Of a stretch of 64,000 nucleotides of DNA, positions 47,655-56,728 are shown piece after piece. Source of the DNA: CAWEFA01 sp963851385 (lineage in GTDB: Bacteria > Bacteroidota > Bacteroidia > Bacteroidales > DTGW01); contig CAWKPE010000018.1 in NCBI GenBank assembly GCA_963851385.1, positions 62,001 through 126,000 of the forward strand. The letters are read 5' to 3'. The stretch's first letter is position 1. Each line of letters starts with the position of its first letter. The translations under genes were made by a program, and so were the position numbers. The notes beneath the pieces were generated by a model that made no database searches, was not told the origin of the DNA, and saw only the letters and a list, made by a program, of their open reading frames with translations.

Positions 47655-48449
47655 TCATACAGCAATATCAGCCTTAATATGCGGATGCGGATCGTAGCCT
47701 GTGAGTTCAAAATCTTCAAATTTGAAATCGAAAATGTTCATTACTGAAGAATTTATTTTCATAGCAGGTAATGCACGCGGTTCGCGTGTCAATTGCAAAC
47801 GGGCCTGGTCAAGATGATTATTGTACAGGTGTGCATCACCTAAAGTATGGACAAAATCTCCAGGTTTTAGATTCGTAACCTGCGCCATCATTATTGTGAG
47901 TAGTGCATACGATGCTATATTGAAAGGGACTCCAATGAAAATATCGGCGCTGCGTTGGTAAAGCTGGCATGACAATTTTCCATCCGCCACATAAAACTGA
48001 AAAAATGCATGACATGGAGGTAATGCCATTTTTTCCAATTCCCCAACATTCCATGCACTTACTATAAGACGCCTTGAATTTGGATTTGTCTTTATCATTT
48101 CAATTGTATTAGATATTTGATCGATATGTCGGCCATCTGCAGCAGACCAGGAGCGCCATTGATATCCATAAACAGGACCAAGTTCACCATTTACATCGGC
48201 CCATTCATCCCAGATGGACACTTTGTTGTCATGAAGATATTTGATATTGGTTTCACCTTTTAAAAACCAAAGTAATTCATGAATTATAGAACGTGTATGT
48301 AGTTTCTTAGTTGTCAATAATGGGAATCCTTCCTCAAGGTTGAATCTCATCTGATAACCAAAAACACTTAATGTCCCGGTACCGGTTCGGTCGCTTTTGG
48401 ATTTTCCATTATCGAGAACATGTTGTAATAAATCGAGATATTGGTTCAT
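47655..48449 (-). CDS. thyA: Thymidylate synthase
   Basis: Makes dTMP from dUMP with methylenetetrahydrofolate. 264 residues, identical in length to E. coli ThyA. Start MNQYLDLLQHVLDNG, RTGTGTLSVFGYQMRF, the catalytic cysteine in MALPPCHAFFQFYV, LYQRSADIFIGVPFNIASYA and HLYNNHLDQ (dUMP binding) are all canonical. dihydrofolate reductase, which recycles its folate product, is 2.4 kb away on the other strand. Confidence 0.98.
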   Translation of the reverse strand: MNQYLDLLQHVLDNGKSKSDRTGTGTLSVFGYQMRFNLEEGFPLLTTKKLHTRSIIHELLWFLKGETNIKYLHDNKVSIWDEWADVNGELGPVYGYQWRSWSAADGRHIDQISNTIEMIKTNPNSRRLIVSAWNVGELEKMALPPCHAFFQFYVADGKLSCQLYQRSADIFIGVPFNIASYALLTIMMAQVTNLKPGDFVHTLGDAHLYNNHLDQARLQLTREPRALPAMKINSSVMNIFDFKFEDFELTGYDPHPHIKADIAV

Positions 48450-48497
48450 GACAATTTATTATTGTTGATTAAAATAACAAAATTATCAAATCCAATT

Positions 48498-48619
48498 CAA
48501 TGTTGTTTAATTAAGGAATCATATATTATTGGTCATACTTCGACAGGCTCAGTATGACCTAATTACAAGTCATCCTGAGCTTGTCGAAGGGTGTCTTGAT
48601 GCTTAATTAAACGACATTG
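48498..48619. mobile_element. MITE-like element, complete copy B (122 bp)
   Basis: Terminal inverted repeats CAATGTTGTTTAATTAAG (48498-48515) and CTTAATTAAACGACATTG (48602-48619) differ at one position. Inside are two hairpins: GTCATACTTCGAC...CTCAGTATGAC and TCATCCTGAGCTTGTCGAAG. No coding capacity. It lies between the thyA start and the downstream end of the membrane protein gene. Same organisation as the copy at 62874-62996. Confidence 0.75.
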
Positions 48620-48637
48620 GAATCCTATTCTTAAAAT

Positions 48638-49615
48638 TCATTTAATATATGTCATATTTTTCCTTACGGTAAATATAAAAGTTATTTTTTTCTCCGCTTT
48701 GTACAACCAAACTGCAATCATAGCCAAAACTATTCGCGGAAAAATAATCAGAGGCGCCGAAACACCTATGGAAACAAACAATAAAGTATCTTCAAGCAAC
48801 GAATGACTTATTCCAATATGATGATTCAGCAAATCCGCATCCTTTAGAGGAAGCTTACCAGATTCAACCTGATCAAACATAATAGCCGAGCCATAAGAAA
48901 GACCAACTGTATTAGCGATAATCCATTGGAAAGATGTTTTTTCTGACAAACCCATTGGTTTCATAAAAGGAATAAATATCCTTGCCAGAATTTTCATAAT
49001 ACCAAATTCCTCCAAAATACTTTGAAGAAACATCAGCGAGACAACTATCAAAATAACCTTTAAACTAATTGACACTGATTCCCTGAACCACACTTCAAGC
49101 AGATTCAAGATTCCACTGAATTTGTAGATTTCAGAATGTGTGCCATTAGAACTTTTAGTTTCAGGAAGCAAAAGGTTGAAAAGGAAAGCAGCAACAAAAC
49201 TAAACGTTATACGCAGAACAACCATTCTAATTGCAGATGAGCCGGTTTTTTTCTGAACGGCCGTTTCAAAAATCATATTGTGCGAAATGAGACACATAAT
49301 TGCCAATATTGAAACTTCGCGCATATCTAATGGCATAGTACCTATAATTGGAATGGCAGTATAAATATTCAAAAATACACTGGTAAGGAATACAACTGCC
49401 GATTCTCCGGGAAGACCAACATAATGAAATAGTGGAGTGAGGTATTTTGCGAAATAACTTAATATCCCGAAGTATTGCATAAACATTACCGATAATGATA
49501 CCGGAAGCATTATCCTGATCATCCACCAGGCAGCTTTTAATGCTTTAGGTAATGCATCATGTAAGCATTTTTTTAATCTAAAAATAACTGAAGAATTTTT
49601 CAAATCCACATTCAA
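48638..49615 (-). CDS. Nucleoside-recognition (Gate) domain membrane protein
   Basis: 325 residues with about eight membrane helices, forming two similar halves. The first Gate domain is around residues 28-150 (AAWWMIRIMLPVSLSVMFMQ, HYVGLPGESAVVFLTSVFLN, IYTAIPIIGTM) and the second around 185-310 (MKPMGLSEKTSFQWIIANTV, DTLLFVSIGVSAPLI). Related to nucleoside permease and spore-maturation protein domains; transported substrate unknown. Ends near the MITE-like copy B. Confidence 0.85.
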   Translation of the reverse strand: MNVDLKNSSVIFRLKKCLHDALPKALKAAWWMIRIMLPVSLSVMFMQYFGILSYFAKYLTPLFHYVGLPGESAVVFLTSVFLNIYTAIPIIGTMPLDMREVSILAIMCLISHNMIFETAVQKKTGSSAIRMVVLRITFSFVAAFLFNLLLPETKSSNGTHSEIYKFSGILNLLEVWFRESVSISLKVILIVVSLMFLQSILEEFGIMKILARIFIPFMKPMGLSEKTSFQWIIANTVGLSYGSAIMFDQVESGKLPLKDADLLNHHIGISHSLLEDTLLFVSIGVSAPLIIFPRIVLAMIAVWLYKAEKKITFIFTVRKNMTYIK

Positions 49616-49763
49616 TATTAATTGTGCAAAGCAAATAAAAAAATCAAATTAAATTCTTTCATATTTAATAAATAAATTGAGAGAAAAAGAATGAATTAGT
49701 CAAATTATATAATCAATTATTGAGTTAATTGTTCACACCATTGTTGAAAATTATACAATTTCA

Positions 49764-49797
49764 TTTGCTGGTTTATGTAGCTTATTTAATATATTTA
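49764..49797 (+). promoter_or_regulatory. Probable promoter of the T9SS-substrate gene
   Basis: TTTG at 49764-49767 and TATATTTA at 49790-49797, 22 bases apart, fit the Bacteroidota pattern except for the last base of the -7 box. The leader would be very short (about 10 bases) before ATG 49812. Confidence 0.35.
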
Positions 49798-49811
49798 CGC
49801 AACATAAAAAT

Positions 49812-50723
49812 ATGTTGCTGTTGAGATACATATCAACTTTTGTATTGCTCCTAGCCGGAATAGGGCGATTGACAGGACAATCGGCCAATTTTACGGCTAT
49901 TCCCATTGAAGGTTGTGACAGTATTCAGGTGAATTTCACAAACACTTCCATAACTGCAGGACTTGACGTAAGCTATTCCTGGGATTTCGGAAATGGCATT
50001 ACCAGTACCAGGAGTTCGCCTTCACCTGTTTGGTATAATAAACCCGGTGTTTATCTGGCCAAATTGACAATGGTGCAAACAGACAATACTGATAACAAAT
50101 TTTCACATATCGATACAATATTCGTCCGGCCACATCCCAACGCGAATTATTTTGTGGCTGATTCATTCCAGTTAGGAGGTCTTACGTATCGCTTTCTATC
50201 AGGTAAAGCGCCAACTGATACTATAACTTACCGTTATGTCTGGACGCTTTATAATGATTCATCAGGATCTTTAATATACAGTAAAACTCATACAACAGCA
50301 AATTGTATTTCACCAGGTCCCGGCTCCAGCCATATTAACAGAGATACTCTTATTTATAAATTTGCGCAATCAGGTTCATATGTCATGCGATTACAGGTTT
50401 CTGATTATTATGGTTGTGTCGATACTTTCCGGCAACGTTTTCTTGTTTCTGCACAATTAGTAATTCCTAAAGTTTTTACCCCAAATGGAGATAATATAGA
50501 TGATTTCTTTATTGTGCAGACGAATGGAAGAACTGTTTTTTCATTTAAAGTTTATTCTATGACCGGACAACTCATCTTTAAGTCCGAATCTCGATCAATA
50601 ATCTGGGATGGTAAAATGATCAACGGTTCAGCTGCATGGCCTGGAACGTATGTTTGCATAATTGAATCCGTTAGCGGAGAACCTGTAAAAAGACAAGCAG
50701 GATTTTTTATGTTGTTAAAATAA
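49812..50723 (+). CDS. PKD-domain surface protein with T9SS type B sorting domain
   Basis: Secreted or surface-attached protein, 303 residues. Signal peptide (RYISTFVLLLAGIGRLTGQS), a PKD-like domain (YSWDFGNGITSTRSSPSPVW, YNKPGVYLAKLTM, about residues 45-105), a second beta domain, and a C-terminal gliding-motility/T9SS type B domain: VIPKVFTPNGDNIDDFF, VYSMTGQLIF, IWDGKMINGSAAWPGTYVCI. The terminal domain marks it for export by the type IX system, which must be encoded elsewhere. The role is probably adhesion or binding; no enzyme domain is visible. Confidence 0.9.
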   Translation: MLLLRYISTFVLLLAGIGRLTGQSANFTAIPIEGCDSIQVNFTNTSITAGLDVSYSWDFGNGITSTRSSPSPVWYNKPGVYLAKLTMVQTDNTDNKFSHIDTIFVRPHPNANYFVADSFQLGGLTYRFLSGKAPTDTITYRYVWTLYNDSSGSLIYSKTHTTANCISPGPGSSHINRDTLIYKFAQSGSYVMRLQVSDYYGCVDTFRQRFLVSAQLVIPKVFTPNGDNIDDFFIVQTNGRTVFSFKVYSMTGQLIFKSESRSIIWDGKMINGSAAWPGTYVCIIESVSGEPVKRQAGFFMLLK

Positions 50724-50817
50724 AAGTTCAAAGTTTTAATATTTCAAGTTTAGTAGCAGTTATTTACCATTTCTGCATATTATTTTTCCAACCAATTCTT
50801 TATTAAAAAATAAATAA

Positions 50818-51324
50818 ATGATTCAAACTTCTGAAAAGCAATTTTCGATTATAGTAGTAATAGCACAAAATTATGCAATAGGTAAAAATAACCAGCTTTT
50901 GTGGCATATTTCTGAGGATTTAAAACGTTTTAAAAAGATTACTTCTGAGCATACGGTAATCATGGGGAAAAATACTTTTTATTCTTTACCAATACAACCA
51001 TTACCTAAAAGAAGAAATATTGTAATTACTGATGTTCCAGGTGAAGAAATACCGGGTTGCGAAATGGCATATTCCATTGATGATGCATTAACAAAAGCCA
51101 ATGATAATTCTGAAAATTTTATTATAGGAGGAGCATCGGTCTATAGACAATTCTTCCCAATTGCCCAAAAACTTTATATAACCAGGGTATATGAGAATGC
51201 TGATGCAGATGTTTTTTTCCCGATAATTAAAGATGACGAATGGAATTTAATTGAATCGAATCCTCAGCTTGAAGTCCATCCGGATGGCTTGAAATACGAT
51301 TTCCTGATTTATAAAAGAAAATGA
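50818..51324 (+). CDS. folA: Dihydrofolate reductase
   Basis: Reduces dihydrofolate to tetrahydrofolate with NADPH. 168 residues. IVVIAQNYAIGKNNQLLWHI (substrate and NADPH loop), the active-site acid in SEDLKRFKKIT (the E/D after W-H-x-x), VIMGKNTFYSLP (MGRxTxxS-like), RRNIVIT, IIGGASVYRQF and YITRVYENADADVFFP are all in place. Complements thyA nearby. Confidence 0.96.
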   Translation: MIQTSEKQFSIIVVIAQNYAIGKNNQLLWHISEDLKRFKKITSEHTVIMGKNTFYSLPIQPLPKRRNIVITDVPGEEIPGCEMAYSIDDALTKANDNSENFIIGGASVYRQFFPIAQKLYITRVYENADADVFFPIIKDDEWNLIESNPQLEVHPDGLKYDFLIYKRK

Positions 51325-51453
51325 CCTCACCTCCATCCAATCTTCTATAGGAGATGGAAGATTTATGCAAGTAAGAAATGATGAGATATTATTTGAATTA
51401 AAACCGATTTATTAATGGGCATCTCTAATAACTAAAATCTCAGATATAATAGA

Positions 51454-51523
51454 TGCAGGTTTCATGATACAGGATGAAGTGAAATCGGGTTTTTTCTTGC
51501 ATCCTGCATCCAGTATCTTTTAA
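51454..51523. repeat. Imperfect inverted repeat (ATGCAGGATGCAAG family)
   Basis: AGATGCAGGTTTCATGATAC at about 51453-51472 faces CTTGCATCCTGCATCCAGTA then TCTTTT at about 51496-51521. Same words as the inverted repeat at 12067-12140. It lies between the convergent folA and dnaG genes. Confidence 0.5.
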
Positions 51524-51563
51524 TAAAAATGAGTTTATAGAAATTCCCTAATGTAATATAGCA

Positions 51564-53510
51564 TTATTGTATTATCGTCCTGTTGCCTAATTTCAGTGCG
51601 AAAGTCTTTTTCATAATATTCAGGTTCTGCACACGTAATTGCAACTCTTCCATCTTTTCAAAATCACCAGCCTGTTGAGCTTCAAAAAGCTGTAACTGGG
51701 TTTCACGTAAGGCAACTATTAGCTTTTTATTTTTAAATTCGATGATAATAGCCGGAACTGATTCTTTCAGTTTCATTTCTTCAGTTTCAAGATAAACCCG
51801 TCGATCTTTTTCATAAAGTTTTTTACTCAAAGTATGCTTCTTGGTGAGCAAATCAGCAACAAGAGTACTTACAGCATTATCAGGATGGTGTATAAAATAT
51901 TTTTCATCTACGGACTGCTTTTGCATCATTAAATGTGCATATTCATCGAATATTTGTTTGTATATAGGATGCTGTAAATCGAGATCATCATTTTTAATTT
52001 CTGAAACAATAAAATTTCCTACTGTTTCTGTCTCTTTTGATTGATCTTTTTGATCGCTATCTAATAATAAGTTACCATAATTGAGTAACAATCTTATAAT
52101 TTCACGCTCCTGCACTTCGCCTTCAAAATATTTTACAGCCGTGGGAACAGGAATTTCCTTTTTCTCAGCTATTGATTCTGGTAACTTCACCTGGTACTTT
52201 TGTTCAAACCTGTTTCGTCTTATCCTGTTAATTTCTGAATAAAGAATACTCTCTTCGGTTCGCAGCAATCCCGCACATTCTTTTACATAAACCGATCGGA
52301 TGATGGTATCGGGAATAATTGCTATCGATCTCACGATATCTGAAATTAGAGACGCCCGTTTTACAGGATCATTTTTTGCTTCGTCCAAAAGAAGTTTTGT
52401 TTTAAAAAGCACAAAGTCCGATTCATTCTTTCCAATAAAATCGAGTACCTCAGAAGCACTGTGCTTATGAGCATACGAATCGGGATCTTCATTATCAGGA
52501 AGTAACAAAACTTTTACATTCAATCCTTGCTCAAGTACCATGTCTATTCCACGGATTGCAGCCTTAATACCTGCAGAATCACCATCATAAAGTATCGTAA
52601 GGTTATTAGTAAAACGCTTTATAAGTCTTATCTGATCCTCGGTGAGAGAAGTGCCTGAAGAAGCCACCACATTTTCAATCCCGGCCTGGTGCATCGAAAT
52701 AACATCAGTGTAGCCTTCTACAAGAAAACATTTGTCATTTTGAACGATGCTCTTCTTTGCTTGGAACATGCCGTAAAGAACCTTGCTCTTGTGGTAAATA
52801 TCCGACTCCGGAGAATTAATATACTTGGCAGCATTCTTGTCACTTTTCAGAATACGGCCACCAAATGCAATTACTTTACCTGCTATGTTGTGAATGGGAA
52901 ACATCACCCTTCCTGCAAAACGGTCAAAGTGATAATTATCTCTTTCAATAGTAAGTCCTGTTTTAACGAGATAGTCTGTTTTGTATCCATTTTTAATGGC
53001 AGTTTCAGTGAAAGCCTCGCGTTTTTCAAGAGAATATCCCAACTGGAATTTCAGGATCATGTCATCGCGTATGCCACGTTCAGCAAAATAAGCCATTCCG
53101 ACAGCTTTGCCCTCGGAATGGTTATGCAATATATCACTGAAATAATTGCTGGCATATTCAGTAACTATTAGAAGACTTTCCCTTTCGTTTTTCTGGGCAG
53201 CTTCTTCGGGTGATATTTCATGCTCAACAATTTCGATATTAAACTTGAGGGCAAGATAACGCAATGCTTCAGAATAGCTCAGATTTTCGTGCTCCATGAT
53301 AAAATTCACTGAGCTGCCTCCTTTGCCACATCCGAAACATTTATAAATTCCCTTGGTTTGCGAAACGCTGAAAGAAGGGGTTTTTTCGTTATGAAACGGG
53401 CACAGACCGATATAATTCGTTCCTCTTTTCTTAAGCACAACAAAATCCTGCACAACATCCAATATTTGCGCCGCATCATAAATCCGTTCAACAGTGCCCT
53501 GATCTATCAT
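51564..53510 (-). CDS. dnaG: DNA primase
   Basis: Synthesises RNA primers for replication. 648 residues. N-terminal zinc ribbon CPFHNEKTPSFSVS...YKCFGCGKGG (CHC2), the RNA polymerase domain with the basic segment RFAGRVMFPIHNIAGKVIAF, TOPRIM motifs FLVEGYTDVISM and LTILYDGDSAG with PDNEDPDSYAHKH, and a helical C-terminal DnaB-interaction region. Start ATG 53510 fits the family. No co-directional partner lies close. Confidence 0.97.
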   Translation of the reverse strand: MIDQGTVERIYDAAQILDVVQDFVVLKKRGTNYIGLCPFHNEKTPSFSVSQTKGIYKCFGCGKGGSSVNFIMEHENLSYSEALRYLALKFNIEIVEHEISPEEAAQKNERESLLIVTEYASNYFSDILHNHSEGKAVGMAYFAERGIRDDMILKFQLGYSLEKREAFTETAIKNGYKTDYLVKTGLTIERDNYHFDRFAGRVMFPIHNIAGKVIAFGGRILKSDKNAAKYINSPESDIYHKSKVLYGMFQAKKSIVQNDKCFLVEGYTDVISMHQAGIENVVASSGTSLTEDQIRLIKRFTNNLTILYDGDSAGIKAAIRGIDMVLEQGLNVKVLLLPDNEDPDSYAHKHSASEVLDFIGKNESDFVLFKTKLLLDEAKNDPVKRASLISDIVRSIAIIPDTIIRSVYVKECAGLLRTEESILYSEINRIRRNRFEQKYQVKLPESIAEKKEIPVPTAVKYFEGEVQEREIIRLLLNYGNLLLDSDQKDQSKETETVGNFIVSEIKNDDLDLQHPIYKQIFDEYAHLMMQKQSVDEKYFIHHPDNAVSTLVADLLTKKHTLSKKLYEKDRRVYLETEEMKLKESVPAIIIEFKNKKLIVALRETQLQLFEAQQAGDFEKMEELQLRVQNLNIMKKTFALKLGNRTIIQ

Positions 53511-53842
53511 CTAGTAATATTAAAATAGGAATGCTAAGGTAAGAAGGAATTGGGAGAATTTACAGATTTGAAGATTTGAAGATTTGAAAAATGTGATTAT
53601 TAAGTGTTTGAATTATTTATTTATATTTGGATATGAAATAATGTTGGTAATAATAATTATTTATAAAATTAATAAGAAATTTAGATGTATTAATTACATA
53701 TATACAATTGAAATTGGTATGATATAGGTAGTAATTACAAATATAAATAAGTTGTGTGAAATGCTTTTGCAAACTGCACACTAAATATTAATTTTTATAT
53801 AGTGACTAATTATTTTACCAAAAATTTGTTATTTTGTATTTA
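53511..53842. other. AT-rich spacer upstream of dnaG and the HTH-ImmA gene
   Basis: About 330 bases between divergent genes. A tandem GATTTGAA (three copies at about 53564-53588) lies near the dnaG start. The remainder is AT-rich with no gene, terminator or confident promoter. Confidence 0.4.
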
Positions 53843-54946
53843 ATGAGTAGAGTAGAAATAAATATAAATCCACAAATTCTTCAATGGGCAAGAGAGGAAG
53901 CTGGTTTTGACCTTATTGAAATTGCTGATAAGGTTGATATTGCTACTGAAAGATATAAACTTTGGGAAAAAGAAGGGAAAAACATACCTTTAGGCAAGCT
54001 TAAGATATTAGCCAACTCCTACAAAAGACAATTAGCTGTTTTCCTTTTACCGACAGTTCCGAATAAAATTGCCAGACCTAAAGACTATCGAAATCTTAGC
54101 CCTTCTGATAGTATATTATCTAAGAAGGTCCTAGATGTAATTCGAGATGTCACGTATTTTACCGAGACTGCCATAGAACTGCAAGGTGAGACATATTGGA
54201 AAGGTAGATATGAGTGGTTGGAAAACGCAAAAGGAGAAATCAATGACAGTACCAGTTTTAATACCATACTTAGAGAACTCTTAGACATAAGAATTGAAGA
54301 CCAATTGAATTGGCAAACGGATTCAGAAGCCTATCGGAAATGGAGACATGCTGTGGAAGACAGACTTGGAATATTAATATTTCAATTCTCAATGCCGATG
54401 GATGAAGTACATGGATTCTGTATAACAGATAAATTCCCTTATGCCATCGTTACAAATTCCAACCATAGTTACACAGGTAGGATATTTACAATTTTCCACG
54501 AAATTGCTCATATTATTAGACATCAATCTGGAATTTGCCTTTATGAAAAAGCTACTGAAAGACAAAAGGATGAATGGGAATGCAACGTGTTTGCAGGAAA
54601 AGTTTTAGCACCTGACAATCTGATAGAACGTACTGATGACCTAAAATTGATTGCACATTATGCATCAAAACTGAAGGTAAGCCGTGAAGTATACCTTAGA
54701 AGATTGAAAGAAGAGAAAAAAATATCTGAAATGAACTTTTTCAATCTTTTAAACCTAATAAAATCTACTTATAAGAAAGAGAAAAAGAAAAGTGGATTTG
54801 TAAAGCCTATAGTCAAAAGCAGAGCCACCAGAGGCGAAACATTCTTTAACATGGTCTTAGAAGCAGTTTACCATAATCAAATTTCTTATACAAAAGCATC
54901 AAATGCTTTAGACTTAAATATTTCTTCGCTACTGCATGAAGTCTGA
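53843..54946 (+). CDS. HTH-Xre / ImmA-IrrE metallopeptidase (putative antitoxin)
   Basis: 367 residues from ATG 53843 (a TTG nine bases upstream is less likely). Residues 5-60 are an Xre-type helix-turn-helix (LQWAREEAGFDLIEIADKV, YKLWEKEGKNIPLGKLKILA). The middle holds a zinc-peptidase motif, FHEIAHIIRH (HExxH), with WECNVFAGKVLAP supplying the third ligand region, as in ImmA/IrrE. The stop overlaps the start of the DUF4411 gene by 11 bases. Fused HTH-ImmA proteins with DUF4411 partners are a recognised toxin-antitoxin-like arrangement in which this is the antitoxin and repressor. Confidence 0.88.
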   Translation: MSRVEININPQILQWAREEAGFDLIEIADKVDIATERYKLWEKEGKNIPLGKLKILANSYKRQLAVFLLPTVPNKIARPKDYRNLSPSDSILSKKVLDVIRDVTYFTETAIELQGETYWKGRYEWLENAKGEINDSTSFNTILRELLDIRIEDQLNWQTDSEAYRKWRHAVEDRLGILIFQFSMPMDEVHGFCITDKFPYAIVTNSNHSYTGRIFTIFHEIAHIIRHQSGICLYEKATERQKDEWECNVFAGKVLAPDNLIERTDDLKLIAHYASKLKVSREVYLRRLKEEKKISEMNFFNLLNLIKSTYKKEKKKSGFVKPIVKSRATRGETFFNMVLEAVYHNQISYTKASNALDLNISSLLHEV

Positions 54947-55461
54947 AAATAATATATACTTTTTAGACAGTAGTGCTTTAATAACTGTTAACAGGTTTTA
55001 TCCCTTAAAAGTTTTCCCTGAATCTCTGGAAATATATCGATGATTTATTCAAACAAAAGAGAGTATTCTCACATGACATGGTATTTGATGAAATTGTACC
55101 TACTTCTGGTCCAAAAGACGATATTGGCAAATTAATTGCAAAATATAAATCTACTTTCTATCCAATTACAAATAAACAAGGCCAATTAGCATTACAAATA
55201 CTTGCAAATTTTCCTCGACTGATTGATCCTCGTGCTAAGAAAGACGAAGCGGATCCATGGATTATTGCTCTTGTTATTGAGAAAATGGAAGCTATAAATA
55301 TTTTTGGAAACGCCTCTGATTTTGTGTTGGTTAGTGCGGAAAGTGAAAAAAGTGATACAAAAATTCCAGCTGTCTGTAATCATTTCAAAGTAAGACACAT
55401 GAACCTTTTTCAGTTTTTCGATGACAATGGTTGGGAATTTGTGACTAATAAAAAAACCTAA
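54936..55461 (+). CDS. DUF4411 PIN-like putative toxin, one frameshift
   Basis: Starts at ATG 54936, inside the end of the HTH-ImmA gene. First frame: MKSENNIYFLDSSALITVNR and FYPLKVFPES, with the PIN-like acidic residue in LDSSALI. It breaks near 55022; the second frame reads LWKYIDDLFKQKRVFSHDMV then FDEIVPTSGPKDDIGKL, DPRAKKDEADPWIIAL (second acidic site, EADPW) and the DUF4411 ending VRHMNLFQFFDDNGW. Combined, about 174 residues, the normal family length. Predicted to be a PIN-fold ribonuclease toxin held in check by its partner; the frameshift, if real, would inactivate it. Confidence 0.82.
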
Positions 55462-55639
55462 TTTTAAAAAAATAAAGAACACAGCACACAATACTTGAAA
55501 TCAAAATTTTAATTTTATTAATATTATTAATTTAATTTCTTGTGGTTACACATGAAAATTTGCCTCTTAGTCATTACTGTTTTGTCAATTTGAAAATTTA
55601 CTGCAATAGTTTCGCAAAATATACATTTAACCTGGCAAC

Positions 55640-56092
55640 ATGGAAATAGAAAAACAAATTGATGATGCAAATTCCAAATTCACTAAAGGAGAAAAAGCTA
55701 AACTTATTCTAATTTTTGTCACTTTAAGCCTAATTATATTGGTTATTATAAGTTTCAATATTTACTGGATTTGTTTAATAAGAAAATTCAATTGGTTGAC
55801 AATAATTCTAACGCCGTTAATGCTTTTTTTTGCAACAATCATCGGTATTGTTGGCAGAAAATATTTCCTGGATTTAAAAAATGGTGTTGCAGATATTTAC
55901 AATGGTCAGGTTAAAGAAAAATATTCTTCATCAGCATTAGATAATGATTACTGCCATTTCATAGTTGTGGGTTATGTCTCTCATCAGGTTGACCTGACAA
56001 TTTATAACAAAATTAAAGCTGGCGATTTTATTACAATAAGAAAAACACCAATTTCAAATAAAACTCTTAATGTGAAAATCAATAGTACGTGA
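55640..56092 (+). CDS. Small membrane protein of unknown function
   Basis: 150 residues: a charged N-terminus, two membrane helices (about residues 22-42, LILIFVTLSLIILVIISFNI, and 52-72, LTIILTPLMLFFATIIGIVG), then a ~75-residue cytoplasmic or periplasmic beta-rich part (DYCHFIVVGYVSHQVDLTIY, AGDFITIRKTPISNK). I recognise no family. It lies alone, 180 bases after the toxin-like gene. Confidence 0.55.
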   Translation: MEIEKQIDDANSKFTKGEKAKLILIFVTLSLIILVIISFNIYWICLIRKFNWLTIILTPLMLFFATIIGIVGRKYFLDLKNGVADIYNGQVKEKYSSSALDNDYCHFIVVGYVSHQVDLTIYNKIKAGDFITIRKTPISNKTLNVKINST

Positions 56093-56214
56093 ACATTAAA
56101 ATAATATGTATATCCGATTAATGACTATTGAAAAAATGTAAAATGTCATTCTGAGACATAAAATATAAATAAAATTTACAATTTTAAAAAGAAGTGACAT
56201 TTTAATTTTATAAT

Positions 56215-56514
56215 TTACTTTTCTTTGTCTCCACATCCCGCTTGAAGCGGGACAGGCACCGAAAAAGGTAACAAAAGAATCCCGAAACTTCGGGATCACC
56301 ATCCCGCAATTGCGGGAAAAAATTCATCCTAATCGTTGTGCCTAGATTTATCCCGCAAATCGATCCCGGATGAATTTCGCGCCATTCGTGGACTAGTTTC
56401 CCACTAGGCTAGCTTTAATTTGCTCTTGTGCCACTTTCCCGAACCAGCCTTTTAGGCTGGAGGTGCGATGGCATGAAAATTTGGCGAGGGTGTGTGGGCT
56501 TTGCGGGTTGAAGC
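56215..56514 (-). repeat. Dispersed non-coding repeat element, copy 2, with nested palindromes
   Basis: Read on the minus strand it opens with GCTTCAACCCGCAAAGCCCA and closes with AGACAAAGAAAAGTAA, in the same block order as 2299-2540. It additionally carries short perfect palindromes: CCCGCTTGAAGCGGG (56238-56252), CCCGAAACTTCGGG (56281-56294), CCCGCAATTGCGGG (56303-56316) and CCAGCCTTTTAGGCTGG (56444-56460). Copy 1 lacks these. No coding frame is credible. GC content is clearly above the surroundings. Confidence 0.65.
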
Positions 56515-56636
56515 TTCAAATTTTCTTAATTAAAAATAAACGAATCGTTATCAATATTAGATATTTAATTACTTAATTTTAAATAAAATAAGTATTTAAT
56601 GTCATTAGCAGCTGAGTCTAGGAATGAACAGTAAGA

Positions 56637-56664
56637 GTCATGCTTCGACTTCGCTCAGCATGAC
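56637..56664. repeat. Solo hairpin related to the MITE-like element (copy D)
   Basis: GTCATGCTTCGACTTCGCTC followed by AGCATGAC: the first internal hairpin of the MITE-like element without terminal repeats, 65 bases upstream of the amidase start. Confidence 0.55.
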
Positions 56665-56728
56665 TGAATGTGCAATTAGAAAGTTCATAGTTATTTATGC
56701 GGACTCTTATATAAAACAAACTTAAATT

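Noticed and set aside
53843..55461. Possible phage-defence island around the HTH-ImmA/DUF4411 pair
   Set aside because: Only the two-gene module is present; dnaG on one side and a small membrane protein on the other give no further defence genes, integrase or attachment sites.
56215..56514. Repeated palindromes as a possible CRISPR array
   Set aside because: The palindromes differ from one another, spacing is irregular and no cas gene is near.
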